This document shows positions 8,102 to 17,291 of a stretch of 64,000 nucleotides of DNA, piece after piece. The stretch lies in the NCBI GenBank assembly GCA_016212525.1, contig JACRGD010000010.1, forward strand, positions 463,860-527,859. The letters are read 5' to 3'. Origin of the DNA: Microcaldota archaeon. GTDB taxonomy: Archaea > Micrarchaeota > Micrarchaeia > Anstonellales > Bilamarchaeaceae. Every line of letters begins with the position of its first letter. Positions within the stretch are counted from its first letter, which is position 1. The position numbers were made by a program, and so were the translations under genes. The notes under the pieces are model-generated. The model had not been told where the DNA came from. It searched no databases and saw only the letters and a list, made by a program, of their open reading frames with translations.

Positions 8102-9486
8102 CAGATTAACCTCGTAAGACCTGCGATCTCTATGTCGCCGCCAAAGATTATGGCCAATGATCTAATACCTGCAATAGTTGCCAGAAGTCCAAGTAAAGAG
8201 AAAAACATGGACCAGAAAGTAAGGCGCGAGAAGGATTCTATATAGCCTCCAGGTTCCCAGATGTGGGAAACAAACTGATCCAGACGACTTAGACGCGAGA
8301 TGGAATTGAACCAGTTCTGAGTAGTATCATGTGCAGTTGCAATGGTCGCTCGTCTTTGATCATCACTAAGAGCCGCACCAGAATTACTCGAGAAGTCATA
8401 ATTGTTACCTGGATTAATCACAGTACCAGGATTATCCCAATATCCCCGCTCCATACGATTTAGGAATTCTTCATCAGTAACTCCTTCCATTTGTCTTAGC
8501 GAATTATGCAACTCAGCAGCAGTAACACGATTGGACAGAAGTGGCAGATAACCATCAACATACATTGTAGATGCGATTGGTGGATCTCCCAAAATGGCCT
8601 GGGGATTATCATTAAGAATAGCCGCAGAGCGAACGTGAGCCTTGAGATCGATGGCAAGAAGGGCGGCAAAGGCATAGAAAGAAGGAAGGATGAAATATAG
8701 TGATAACGCAATTGCAAGAAGCAAACCGCCAAGTTTGCGGGTGAAACTAAAGGCCCTAAGTATGGCACCCATAACAAAGAACGTAGGATAGAGACCAGTT
8801 GCAATATAACGAATTATAACTTCCTGGAACTTATTGAGCATCATAAGTTTTATTGCCCAGTCAAAGAGAGTTGATTTTGCATAATTACCCATTGCAAAGA
8901 AACCCTTAAAGGGATTGAAATTGAAAAATCCGGTTATCTCAAATATAAATTCTACATTAAGAGTAAATTCGGCAATCATGGAAGTTGCGATGTAACTTGA
9001 ATAGATTTCAAATCCAGTTTGTTTGGCCTCATCATATAGTTCACGCAGATACCAGATGGCAAGTTTAATGTGACACGAGGGAATGCCACTATAGACTGAC
9101 CCGGTCGCAGCAGCAAGATTTGGACCGCAGATGTCAAGATTAGTATAAACACGACTGGACGATCCACCACTTAGAGGAACAACCGGAACAGGAGCAGTAG
9201 TAGGACTAACGATACCGCCAGTTGCCAAATGAGCTGCACCGATTCCCATTGCGCCCTGAAGAATTCCATCGGCAGCATAAGAACCAAAAACCAAAAGAGA
9301 TATGAGAACAGCAGAATACAGCAATTCAACAAGTTCAGACTTGGCCCATGATTTGAACTTATCATTTGAGATGAAAACGGAAATGATGTAGACTATGCCA
9401 ACCAGGATTACCCCGATCATCAGAAGGACACCGGCAAGACCGATCCAGTTTCCCCAAACAACAGCAAAGTCTATTGGACTGACCAT
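8101..9486 (-). CDS. Polytopic membrane protein, array member 4
   Basis: Unrecognised, 461 residues. Opening hairpin at about 15-40 and 53-72 with linker AKSEL (48-52); central signature LRAFSFTRKLG (243-253); C-terminus IEIAGLTRLI. Two outside loops are long: about 75-140, with one cysteine pair (LDIC and SCHI), and about 280-395, which is hydrophilic and rich in Asn/Asp with a helical stretch. This is the member with the largest predicted exterior domain after member 5. It follows member 5 by 8 nt. Confidence 0.75.
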   Translation of the reverse strand: MVSPIDFAVVWGNWIGLAGVLLMIGVILVGIVYIISVFISNDKFKSWAKSELVELLYSAVLISLLVFGSYAADGILQGAMGIGAAHLATGGIVSPTTAPVPVVPLSGGSSSRVYTNLDICGPNLAAATGSVYSGIPSCHIKLAIWYLRELYDEAKQTGFEIYSSYIATSMIAEFTLNVEFIFEITGFFNFNPFKGFFAMGNYAKSTLFDWAIKLMMLNKFQEVIIRYIATGLYPTFFVMGAILRAFSFTRKLGGLLLAIALSLYFILPSFYAFAALLAIDLKAHVRSAAILNDNPQAILGDPPIASTMYVDGYLPLLSNRVTAAELHNSLRQMEGVTDEEFLNRMERGYWDNPGTVINPGNNYDFSSNSGAALSDDQRRATIATAHDTTQNWFNSISRLSRLDQFVSHIWEPGGYIESFSRLTFWSMFFSLLGLLATIAGIRSLAIIFGGDIEIAGLTRLI

Positions 9487-9494
9487 TCCCTAAA

Positions 9495-11156
9495 TCAACT
9501 CTTAAGTATAATGAATTTGGTAATTGTATTTATAGCGGCAATAGTTATTAATGTCGAGAGTGCCGGCATGAAAAGACCCAGAAGCGACATCGAGGCCACA
9601 TAATCCATAAAAGGCGTAAATTCCGCCATAGTTAGTGCATTTAGGAATCCTTCACTTATAAGAGCAGAAAGTTTAGTGAGTGCAGTTGATCCGGCACCAC
9701 TGGCGAAAGTACCAATCCCGGGAATAGATGCAAAAGGACCCTCTTTTGGATTTAGAACATAACCCCAGAATCCGTATTTGAAAGGACCGCACAACGTTCC
9801 GATCAAAAATTGATTACTATGATAACCGCTGAACCCGACGCTTCGGTAAATGTCCATGTTTATTAGATAGGTAAGGGGGAAAACGATCTGGAAACCAAAA
9901 GCCAGTGCAATCATAAATGCACCGGCTTCCCTTGTCGCAGGTATGAATCGCAGAATTATTCCCGCCGGAAGAAGGAAGGGGATAGTGATACTATCGATAA
10001 TCTGCAAAAGCGCAACCTGGGCATTGATACTCCCGTAAATAGTAATAGTACCATACCCAATAACATTTGTAAGGGAAACGAAAGTATCGATTCCTGGGAA
10101 GACCTTATAGGTTTGAGTTACTGCAAATTCACCAAGCCGCTTGCTAAAGGTGTTTAGAACCGAAGTGCAGGACTGAATAGTATAGATATCGTAAATTCCG
10201 TCGAGCAGATTTTGGGAAACGTAGCCGCTCATAAGCGACATCGCAGCATTTGGAAGCGAGTGCGAACCGGAAGAAGTAACAGTACCGGGAAACATCGCAG
10301 TGGCGATCGCGTTGCTCCCCAAAAATAACCCGACAACAAATACCGCCATAACATAGGAACTAAGCAGGTTTGACAATTCTACATTAAGATATGCTTCCCA
10401 TTCTGGAACCCGAAGGATCTTTGAAAATGCATAGACAAGCAATATGAATGCGCCCACCAGAGCAGCAATCTGCATCAAGGTGGTTCCGTAGGTCTGAAGG
10501 CCAAGAGGAGCAAAAAAGTCGTCTGATCCCTGGAAATAACCGATTATGTCAAAGAGAACTACATAGATAACTACAAGAACAAACGTGGCTCCAAGAGTAG
10601 CGTTGGCATAGACCGTTGCACGGGCACGGGTTTCTGCACCCATACTCTGACCCATCAGATAAATTATGCAGGTCAGAAGAACCATGAACAAAATTATCAT
10701 AAAGAAAATCTGCTTCGCACTATCGGCCAGCTGTGAGAAAAGGATTCCCAGGCCTTCAGCACGAACAGAGGTAGATGCCCCGCTTGGCAGAATTACATAG
10801 GTTACGATCAGGATCGCAAATGCTACTCCGGCCGCAGTTATCATACTATTAGCCCAGACAACCGCACGGGCGTTAATCTCAGTACCAAGCAGAGGTCCAA
10901 GCAGATACGCAATCGCTGCCAGTACAACCATAAAGATTGCAAATGCAGCAGCCAGGAGAGTAAGCAAATTGATATTGGAAGTTATAGTAGAGCGGGGATT
11001 TAGTGCAGTATCAGAAAATGGTTGGACTGTAGTTGCAAACAAAGGCGCACATAAGAGCACCAGGGAGATTAGAAAAACAGGAAGGAAACGGAAACTCAAA
11101 AACCTCGAAGAGAGAATATCAGAACCGGATGAAACAGACCCAGCGGAGTTAGTCAT
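9495..11156 (-). CDS. Polytopic membrane protein, array member 5, with triplicated hairpin
   Basis: Unrecognised, 553 residues from the ATG at 11156, which lies one base past the stop of member 6 (a TTG at 11165 is the alternative). After an N-terminal signal-like helix, the two-helix hairpin found once in the other members occurs three times in tandem, at about 65-122, 151-200 and 229-280, with linkers TEINARAVVWAN, AETRARATVYAN and EWEAYLNVELSN. The central signature is LRFIPATREAG (402-412). The C-terminus TKFIILKS lacks the Leu-Thr-Arg-Leu-Ile pattern. The first two copies resemble each other most, suggesting internal duplication. Confidence 0.75.
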   Translation of the reverse strand: MTNSAGSVSSGSDILSSRFLSFRFLPVFLISLVLLCAPLFATTVQPFSDTALNPRSTITSNINLLTLLAAAFAIFMVVLAAIAYLLGPLLGTEINARAVVWANSMITAAGVAFAILIVTYVILPSGASTSVRAEGLGILFSQLADSAKQIFFMIILFMVLLTCIIYLMGQSMGAETRARATVYANATLGATFVLVVIYVVLFDIIGYFQGSDDFFAPLGLQTYGTTLMQIAALVGAFILLVYAFSKILRVPEWEAYLNVELSNLLSSYVMAVFVVGLFLGSNAIATAMFPGTVTSSGSHSLPNAAMSLMSGYVSQNLLDGIYDIYTIQSCTSVLNTFSKRLGEFAVTQTYKVFPGIDTFVSLTNVIGYGTITIYGSINAQVALLQIIDSITIPFLLPAGIILRFIPATREAGAFMIALAFGFQIVFPLTYLINMDIYRSVGFSGYHSNQFLIGTLCGPFKYGFWGYVLNPKEGPFASIPGIGTFASGAGSTALTKLSALISEGFLNALTMAEFTPFMDYVASMSLLGLFMPALSTLITIAAINTITKFIILKS

Positions 11157-11157
11157 A

Positions 11158-12471
11158 TCAAACAATCCTCGAAAGACCGATTATTTCGGCTTCACCGCCG
11201 ATCAGAAGCGAGACGTTCCTAAAGAGAGTTATGGTAAAGATTATCTCAATCACAGTAGTAATAGTTATCAGAATAATGAAGGGACCGATAGTTCCAACTT
11301 CCTCAACTATGAAAAAGTAAAGGCCGGCAGTAGTACTTGAAGGCATAAGAGGATTTCTAAAAAGAGTCATGCTAAAGTCGCCGGTTAAACCGAGCATAAA
11401 TTTAGACATGTTAAAGACAGTAGTAAAGACAGAAGTAGCGGCATTTACACCCGCTGAAAAGAGATTACTCGCACTACAGAGAAGTCGCACGAGCGCCGGA
11501 CCATCACAAACACCACCATTACCAGAAGTCTCGTGTTCTATTACATCAGGAGCACGAAATTCATTCATCACGGCCTGCGTACTATGGCTTAGTTCAGTAG
11601 TCCGAGCACCACCACCAGGAAGACCAAAAAGATTTCTAAACCAGCTCTCGTCCTGGGGAGTCTTGAAAACGCTCGAATGGACAGGAGTATATGTAAAATC
11701 AGCCGGCTGGTAAATATCGAAAATCAGATAATTTGTGAATATCAAAGTGAGAGGATAAATAAAATAGATCGCAAAACAGAACGCGATAACCGTTGATCCG
11801 GTTGTCCGGGTTATAGGAAGCGCACGCAGGAAAAGACCCAAAGGAAGAAGAAGGAGCGGGACTGTGTCACGCGCAAAATAGAGGAGAAACTGTTTGGCCC
11901 ATACAACAGCCATTAGCGAACTTATCGCTTCGACAATGATAGTGTGGGCCTGACTCAAAAGAGTAAGACCTGAAAAAGGCACGAATGAAAATGAAGTTAC
12001 AGCAGCAGCGAATACAGGAGCACCGATTGGGAATGAAATTGTCGAAAGAAAACCGATAATAATTTCAAATATGTATAAGCCCAGATATTGTCCTTTGAGT
12101 TTCTGGAATAATATTTCCAAGGATGCATCAGCCAGCTGAATATGACTAATAGTATAATGACCCGCACCGGTACCTCCGGCAGTATTAAGTGAAATCGATG
12201 AACCGGATATGGCGGCTGAGAGTAGCGCACTAGTCATAGAATTGAAAGTGTAGTCCGTAGTAAGCCAAAAACCAATGAGAATGATAGAAAAAATAACCGC
12301 TGCGATCTCCTCCTTTGCCATTGCTGAGAGGGCAGAGTTCTGAAGAAGAGGTGCGATCAAATAGAGAAAGGCGGAGAAAACAATACTAATGAGTAATGCC
12401 GTAATGATTAGCGGTAGCGCTCCTGGAGGGAGTGATAGATTAAGTAAGAGCGGAACTAGAAGATCCATCAT
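11158..12471 (-). CDS. Polytopic membrane protein, array member 6 (first in operon)
   Basis: Unrecognised, 437 residues. Opening hairpin at about 18-42 and 57-73 with linker AKEEI (52-56); central signature LRALPITRTTG (215-225); C-terminus EIIGLSRIV. One long exterior loop lies between about 245 and 345 with two cysteines (GVCDG, LLCSAS). It is the first gene of the six-gene operon and has a TATA box about 25 nt before the ATG, so its message is probably leaderless. No ATPase, peptidase or known secretion component lies beside the operon. Confidence 0.75.
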   Translation of the reverse strand: MMDLLVPLLLNLSLPPGALPLIITALLISIVFSAFLYLIAPLLQNSALSAMAKEEIAAVIFSIILIGFWLTTDYTFNSMTSALLSAAISGSSISLNTAGGTGAGHYTISHIQLADASLEILFQKLKGQYLGLYIFEIIIGFLSTISFPIGAPVFAAAVTSFSFVPFSGLTLLSQAHTIIVEAISSLMAVVWAKQFLLYFARDTVPLLLLPLGLFLRALPITRTTGSTVIAFCFAIYFIYPLTLIFTNYLIFDIYQPADFTYTPVHSSVFKTPQDESWFRNLFGLPGGGARTTELSHSTQAVMNEFRAPDVIEHETSGNGGVCDGPALVRLLCSASNLFSAGVNAATSVFTTVFNMSKFMLGLTGDFSMTLFRNPLMPSSTTAGLYFFIVEEVGTIGPFIILITITTVIEIIFTITLFRNVSLLIGGEAEIIGLSRIV

Positions 12472-12488
12472 TAAGGATATCCATATTC

Positions 12489-12502
12489 GATTTTATAAAT
12501 AC
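12489..12502 (-). promoter_or_regulatory. TATA box of the six-gene membrane operon
   Basis: ATTTATAAAA on the minus strand is centred about 25 nt before the ATG of array member 6. It is the only clear promoter for the 7.8-kb operon. Confidence 0.6.
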
Positions 12503-12737
12503 AGCGAATTTGGTCTCGTAAAGTCCGTGAAAAACCCTCACGCCTTGCACGGAGTCTTATTTCAAGAACAGAATTGTCATTCAGCTCTTGAGAAGTTCCA
12601 CAAATCTTTGCATCAGTTGGTCTTAGTCCAGAGGTGCGGTAATTAGAGATTAGTTGAATCTAAAAATCCTTCCAAAGAATAGAAGGATAGAATTCACGAG
12701 AAACATAGCTCAAAAAGATTTCGAAGGTCGAATTAAA

Positions 12738-14033
12738 ATGTACAGAACACATTACATCAAAGATGCAAAGGGCAAAAATGGGGAGAAAGTAAAAATCGCC
12801 GGCTGGATCCACGATTTCCGGGACAAAGGCGGAATAAAATTCATCGTTGTTCGCGACATCAGTGGAACTATACAGGTTACTGCCAAAAAAGGAGTAATCG
12901 ACGATCAATTATTCGAAAGCATAAAGGCCAACAAGGAAGACGTAGTCTGCTTTAGCGGAACAATGAAGGAAAACGAACGGAGCAAGGGACAGTTCGAAAT
13001 AATTCCAGATGGGTTTAGCCTGCTAAATAAAGTTGAGATGAAGTTGCCAGTAGACCCGACTGGACTTGTTCCATCTGAACTCGAAGTGAGACTCGATAAT
13101 CGATACATCGATCTAAGAAGAAAGGAAACCTCACTAATATTCAAGGTCAAGGCAATTGCTGCAGCTGCTTTCCGGGAAAAGTTGAGCCAACGAGGATTCC
13201 TTGAAATCCATCCATCAGCAATAAGCGGCGCAGCAACAGAGGGCGGAGCAGATGTGTTTGAGTTGGGCTACTTTGAGAAGAAAGCATATCTGGTGCAATC
13301 ACCCCAGCTCTACAAACAGATGGCAGTTATCGGCGGGTTCGATCGGGCGATGATGATCGTTCCTGTATTTAGAGCAGAGAAGCATAACACCACGCAACAC
13401 TTAAACGAGATCACACAGATGGATGTCGAAATGGGGTTTGTCGATCATACCCACGCGATGGATATGCTCGAAGAAGTTTTCCTCCACATGCTAAACGCAG
13501 TTAAGGAAAGATTTGGCGAGGAAATAAAAACAGTATTTGGACGCGAAGTACTCGTGCCAAGCGCGATTAACCGCCACAGTTATGATTCACTGGTCGAGAA
13601 ACTAAACCAAAGTGGATTTGCAATGGAAAAGGGCGAAGACTTTTCCAAAGAAGCCGAGAAAAAGCTCTTTGAAATTCTTGGCGAAGAAGTGTTTTTCATT
13701 GAAAAATGGCCAACTAAAGTCCGGGCATTCTATTCAATGCCAGATCCGCAAAACCCAGAGCGGTGCAATGCATTCGATCTGATGTATCGGGGACTTGAAA
13801 TCTCAAGCGGTGCACAACGCATTCACATACCCGCACTTTTGGAGGAACAACTGCGTTCGAGAGGAATAGACCCAAAGAACTTCGAATTCTACATCAACGC
13901 ATTTAGAAGCGGAGCTCCGCCACATGCGGGATGGAGTATCGGCCTCGAGCGACTTACAATGAAACTATGTAACCAGGACAACATCCGCGAAGCCATGCTG
14001 TTTCCACGGGACCGGACACGATTGTTACCGTGA
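12738..14033 (+). CDS. aspS: Aspartyl-tRNA synthetase, archaeal type
   Basis: AspRS charges tRNA-Asp with aspartate. From the ATG at 12738 the protein is 431 residues, the usual archaeal length, starting MYRTHYIKDAKG; an upstream ATG at 12654 would add 28 residues with no family match. The N-terminal OB-fold anticodon-binding domain (IAGWIHDFRDKGG and on to about 110) is followed by the class IIb core: motif 1 near LRRKE, SPQLYKQM, motif 2 FRAEKHNTTQHLNE and motif 3 PHAGWSIGLERLTM. The acidic loop matches AspRS, not AsnRS. I cannot tell from sequence alone whether it is strictly tRNA-Asp specific. surE follows after 11 nt. Confidence 0.94.
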   Translation: MYRTHYIKDAKGKNGEKVKIAGWIHDFRDKGGIKFIVVRDISGTIQVTAKKGVIDDQLFESIKANKEDVVCFSGTMKENERSKGQFEIIPDGFSLLNKVEMKLPVDPTGLVPSELEVRLDNRYIDLRRKETSLIFKVKAIAAAAFREKLSQRGFLEIHPSAISGAATEGGADVFELGYFEKKAYLVQSPQLYKQMAVIGGFDRAMMIVPVFRAEKHNTTQHLNEITQMDVEMGFVDHTHAMDMLEEVFLHMLNAVKERFGEEIKTVFGREVLVPSAINRHSYDSLVEKLNQSGFAMEKGEDFSKEAEKKLFEILGEEVFFIEKWPTKVRAFYSMPDPQNPERCNAFDLMYRGLEISSGAQRIHIPALLEEQLRSRGIDPKNFEFYINAFRSGAPPHAGWSIGLERLTMKLCNQDNIREAMLFPRDRTRLLP

Positions 14034-14044
14034 GAGGATTGATT

Positions 14045-14770
14045 ATGACAACACTAATAACAAACGATGATGGCGATTCTCAGGGACTAAGAATACTCTT
14101 TGAAGCGGCAAAAGAAATAGACAATAACGCATATGCAATAATTCCAAATCGACAGAGAAGTGCCATTGGTTGTGCTCTCACACTCCACAAACCGCTTCGC
14201 CTTCATGAAACAAGAAAAGGAACATTTACAGTAAACGGTACGCCAAGTGACTGCGCTCTTTTTGGCATTCATTCTGAGGAATTCAAAAAACCGGAGTTTC
14301 TACTCTCGGGAATAAATTGGGGCGACAATACGGGAATGGGACCGTTGGTTGGATCAGGAACAATAGGAGCGTGCTGGCAGGCAGCACTAAATGGAATTCC
14401 TGCAATGGCATTTTCAATAGAGGCAACAAATAAGGAATGGAGAAAGAAGGAAAGCTGGGGAGACGAAACAAAACTTAGGCAAAAGACAGTAGAACTGATA
14501 AATAAATTAAAACCAATGTGCAAACCATTCGAGTTTCTCAATGTCAATATTCCAAAGAATTTTGAAAACTCGGAAATTGAATTCGTAGAAACGATACAAA
14601 GGAAACGATACACAACTGAAATCGCAAAAAGAACAGACCCGGAAAACGAACCATATTACTGGATTACTGGACAAAAAGTAGAAACTGGAAAAGGAACGGA
14701 TTTTGCAAAATTAAGGGAAGGAAAGATAGTAGTTACCCGGATAGCATTATCTGCATTTAAAATACAGTAG
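14045..14770 (+). CDS. surE: 5'-nucleotidase / nucleoside 5'-monophosphate phosphatase SurE
   Basis: SurE dephosphorylates nucleoside monophosphates and is linked to stationary-phase survival. From the ATG at 14045 (MTTLITNDDG) it is 241 residues; a GTG at 14030 overlapping the aspS end would add five residues, but AGAGG stands before the ATG. Metal ligands are visible in ITNDDGD near the N-terminus, the serine in NRQRSAIG, and the Asn in SGINWGDN; the conserved GSGTIGACWQAALNGIPA forms the SurE core. Length and order of motifs are normal, so it is predicted active. Confidence 0.92.
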   Translation: MTTLITNDDGDSQGLRILFEAAKEIDNNAYAIIPNRQRSAIGCALTLHKPLRLHETRKGTFTVNGTPSDCALFGIHSEEFKKPEFLLSGINWGDNTGMGPLVGSGTIGACWQAALNGIPAMAFSIEATNKEWRKKESWGDETKLRQKTVELINKLKPMCKPFEFLNVNIPKNFENSEIEFVETIQRKRYTTEIAKRTDPENEPYYWITGQKVETGKGTDFAKLREGKIVVTRIALSAFKIQ

Positions 14771-14792
14771 AAAGCAAGAAGACCGATAAATA

Positions 14793-14804
14793 CCTTTTTA
14801 TACA
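14793..14804 (+). promoter_or_regulatory. TATA box of the 606-aa protein gene
   Basis: CTTTTTATAC is centred about 34 nt before the ATG at 14833, followed by two copies of ATACACAAA. A short leader with AAGTGAA precedes the start. Confidence 0.5.
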
Positions 14805-14832
14805 CAAACATACACAAATAAAGTGAAATAAC

Positions 14833-16653
14833 ATGACGCAAAAGCTAACATTAGCAGCATTCATGGCCAAAGCCGGGCCAACAGACATAGCAAAAGCATT
14901 TGCAGTACTGCCTGCAACAGATTCCACCCGAGCACCAAATGCAAGAGAACTTGCAGCTCGAGGTTCACAAAAAAGAGCAGATGCAACAGGATTTCTTGAA
15001 GCAGGAGATCCAGGCAATGCAAGAAAAACCATGCTCGAATCATTTGACTACTACAAAAGAGCAGCCGCATTAGCACGGAATGCATATATAGAAACAAGAG
15101 AATCATCAGACCTAAGAGAATTTACGACTTACAAGGCAGAGGCAATAGCCGCCACTGAAGAGGTAAATAGAATAGAGAGTAAATTAGGAAATCCTCCAGA
15201 GCCACAGATCTGGGAAAAACTCGCACGCGATAGAATAGAAACTGCAGATGCATACAAAAAAATACCAGATATAGAAAGAGCAGTTATAGAACTTGAAGCT
15301 GCCGCAACAGACATCAAAGAAGCAATAGAGATAATGATCAAACGAAACGATGAGCTTTATTCTGCACAAAAAGCAGAAACACACATCAGCTGTGAACAGA
15401 GATATAAAAAACTAAAAGAAATGAGTGGGCTCGATAGATCAGTAGATGGAGCGATAGAAGAGATAACCAAATTGGAAGAGAACATAGCTCAAATCGATGA
15501 TGCGGCATTAAGAAGGAACAGAAGAGCCAGCTTGGAACTTTGTAAAAATCACACAGAATTGGGAAAACTCCTGAAATTAAAAAGTATGATACACGAGATG
15601 GCAGGGGAATTAGAAGCTCAAATAGAAGGCAGAGAGCAAACGCATTTCAAAGAAGCAATAGTAGCGGCATCTGGAGGAGCACAAGAATACGAAATAGCCG
15701 CAAATAAGAAAATGTGGGCTGGAGAGACACATAAGGCTGCAACGGTATATGCTGATGCCGCAGGATTGGCCCAAAATGCGGCAAAAATAAGCGAGAAAAT
15801 AGGGGAGAGCAAAACCGCAAAAGCAAACTATTTGCGTGCATACGTACGATTCATGAAAGCTGCTGAACTGGAATTGACACTAGATCCCAGCAGGCTAACA
15901 TTGGATATTGGATTTGAAAATGCAGTAACAAGCGCGGCAGAAATAAGAGTTAGGAAGATAGAAGATAGAGAAACTCCGGAAAGGGAAGAACTAACATTGA
16001 TGGAAAAAATGATTCGGGCCCAAATGTTAGTCAAGATTGCTTCGCATGAACATTTGGAGGAGGACCATGCACTTGAACTGATTCAAGACGCAGAGAAAGA
16101 AATCGAAAATCAGGCACCCACACATGAATACCTCCAAATTGAACTAAGAAAAACATGGATTGTTCTGTTGGAACAAAAAGCCCAACGACTTCACGAAGCA
16201 GGCAGAACACTTGAATCGAGAAAAGCATACGTACAAATCGCTCTGATGAAAGAAGAGATAGGGGAGATAAATGGAGCTCAAGAACCAAGATACGTTGAGC
16301 TTGCCATGGCCAGAGCATATAGAAGGAGAGCTGCCATGTGGCAACATGCAGCTCCGGCAGAACGGGAAAGAAGATCGGATCCGAATGCATTAAGAAAGGC
16401 ACAGGGAGTCGCAAAATATGCCAACGGACAGGTTGACAAAGAACGAGAACACCTCTATAGGGCAGTAGAGGCAACATTCGATCCGGATAAAGACAGAGAA
16501 GAAGGAGAAAAAATAGAAATACTCGAGCAAATAGTCCTTACTTCCAAGACAATGGCAGCAGTGTTAATGCTAGTAGAATTAGATATGGCTCAAGAACGAG
16601 CAGAGGCTCAAAAAGCGGAACTGGCCATAAAAAAACTCAGAAAAAATAAATAA
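14833..16653 (+). CDS. Unrecognised large helical protein, Ala/Glu/Lys-rich
   Basis: The 606-residue soluble protein has no signal or membrane segment and almost no proline or glycine. It reads as a run of amphipathic helices with frequent small-residue packing positions (for example YKRAAALARNAYIE, YADAAGLAQNAAKI, YLRAYVRFMKAAELEL), spacing like tetratricopeptide or other alpha-solenoid repeats, though I could not fit a strict 34-residue period. Such proteins usually act as scaffolds. It has its own promoter and no operon partner; the translin-like gene is convergent, 14 bp away. Arginine is mostly AGA, as in other plus-strand genes here. Confidence 0.65.
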   Translation: MTQKLTLAAFMAKAGPTDIAKAFAVLPATDSTRAPNARELAARGSQKRADATGFLEAGDPGNARKTMLESFDYYKRAAALARNAYIETRESSDLREFTTYKAEAIAATEEVNRIESKLGNPPEPQIWEKLARDRIETADAYKKIPDIERAVIELEAAATDIKEAIEIMIKRNDELYSAQKAETHISCEQRYKKLKEMSGLDRSVDGAIEEITKLEENIAQIDDAALRRNRRASLELCKNHTELGKLLKLKSMIHEMAGELEAQIEGREQTHFKEAIVAASGGAQEYEIAANKKMWAGETHKAATVYADAAGLAQNAAKISEKIGESKTAKANYLRAYVRFMKAAELELTLDPSRLTLDIGFENAVTSAAEIRVRKIEDRETPEREELTLMEKMIRAQMLVKIASHEHLEEDHALELIQDAEKEIENQAPTHEYLQIELRKTWIVLLEQKAQRLHEAGRTLESRKAYVQIALMKEEIGEINGAQEPRYVELAMARAYRRRAAMWQHAAPAERERRSDPNALRKAQGVAKYANGQVDKEREHLYRAVEATFDPDKDREEGEKIEILEQIVLTSKTMAAVLMLVELDMAQERAEAQKAELAIKKLRKNK

Positions 16654-16667
16654 TACAAATAGGATGG

Positions 16668-17291
16668 CTAGGGGAGCAGTTCGCCCCTGGCCTGTTCGAT
16701 CTGGATTCGTCCAACATCCTGTTTGTGCCTAAAATCCGGCAGAATTGCGTTTGAGAACCTAAGGGGCAATAGCGAATCAAAAATATCTTCCATGAGGGCA
16801 AAGTATTTTTCAGCATCCTTCTTTTTCCCGGCTCGAAGCGATTCGTACATTTCCCGCTTTAGTTCGCCAATCGAATCCAAAAGCCCAAGAATATAGGAAA
16901 TCTCGGGAACATCAAGATCTGAGAATTTTGGGATTTTACCGGTTTCAATAGCAGAAAAAACAATTCGCGCTTCAGTGTATTCCTGAAGAACATGGTTTAG
17001 CTGGGAAGGAAAATCAGCTGCAAGCTTGCGAAATTTGATTAGAGCGGATTCGGCTTCAGCAAGCGACTTCTTTGCTTCCTTAAGGTCTTTTGCATGGAGA
17101 GCTTTTATCGTATTTGAACATGCACGAACGATCTTACGATTTTCGGCATTTACATAGTCGAATTTTTGCTCCTGCTCCAGGAAAACTTTCTCAATTTTTG
17201 ATATTTCAAGATCTAAAGACAGATAAACACCAGATAATGAGAGAAACAAGGATAATTTAATTGGATCGAAAAAAACATTAAGAAGAAACAA
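16668..17291 (-). CDS. Translin-family protein
   Basis: Translin/TRAX-like proteins are all-helical RNA- and DNA-binding nucleases or scaffolds; archaeal members form octamers. The sequence after about residue 25 fits the family: LDLEISKIEKVFLEQEQK, then ENRKIVRACSNTIKALHAKD, a central acidic helix ending LLDSIGELKREMYESLR, and the C-terminal DVGRIQIEQARGELL. The first about 25 residues are hydrophobic and unlike the family; the true start may be an internal TTG, since no ATG is available before the conserved part. The first start overlaps the upstream gene by 14 nt. Confidence 0.75.
   Translation of the reverse strand: MFLLNVFFDPIKLSLFLSLSGVYLSLDLEISKIEKVFLEQEQKFDYVNAENRKIVRACSNTIKALHAKDLKEAKKSLAEAESALIKFRKLAADFPSQLNHVLQEYTEARIVFSAIETGKIPKFSDLDVPEISYILGLLDSIGELKREMYESLRAGKKKDAEKYFALMEDIFDSLLPLRFSNAILPDFRHKQDVGRIQIEQARGELLP

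Noticed and set aside
4641..12471. Calling the array a type IV secretion or conjugation system
   Set aside because: No VirB4-, VirD4- or relaxase-like gene in the window; resemblance is limited to membrane topology.
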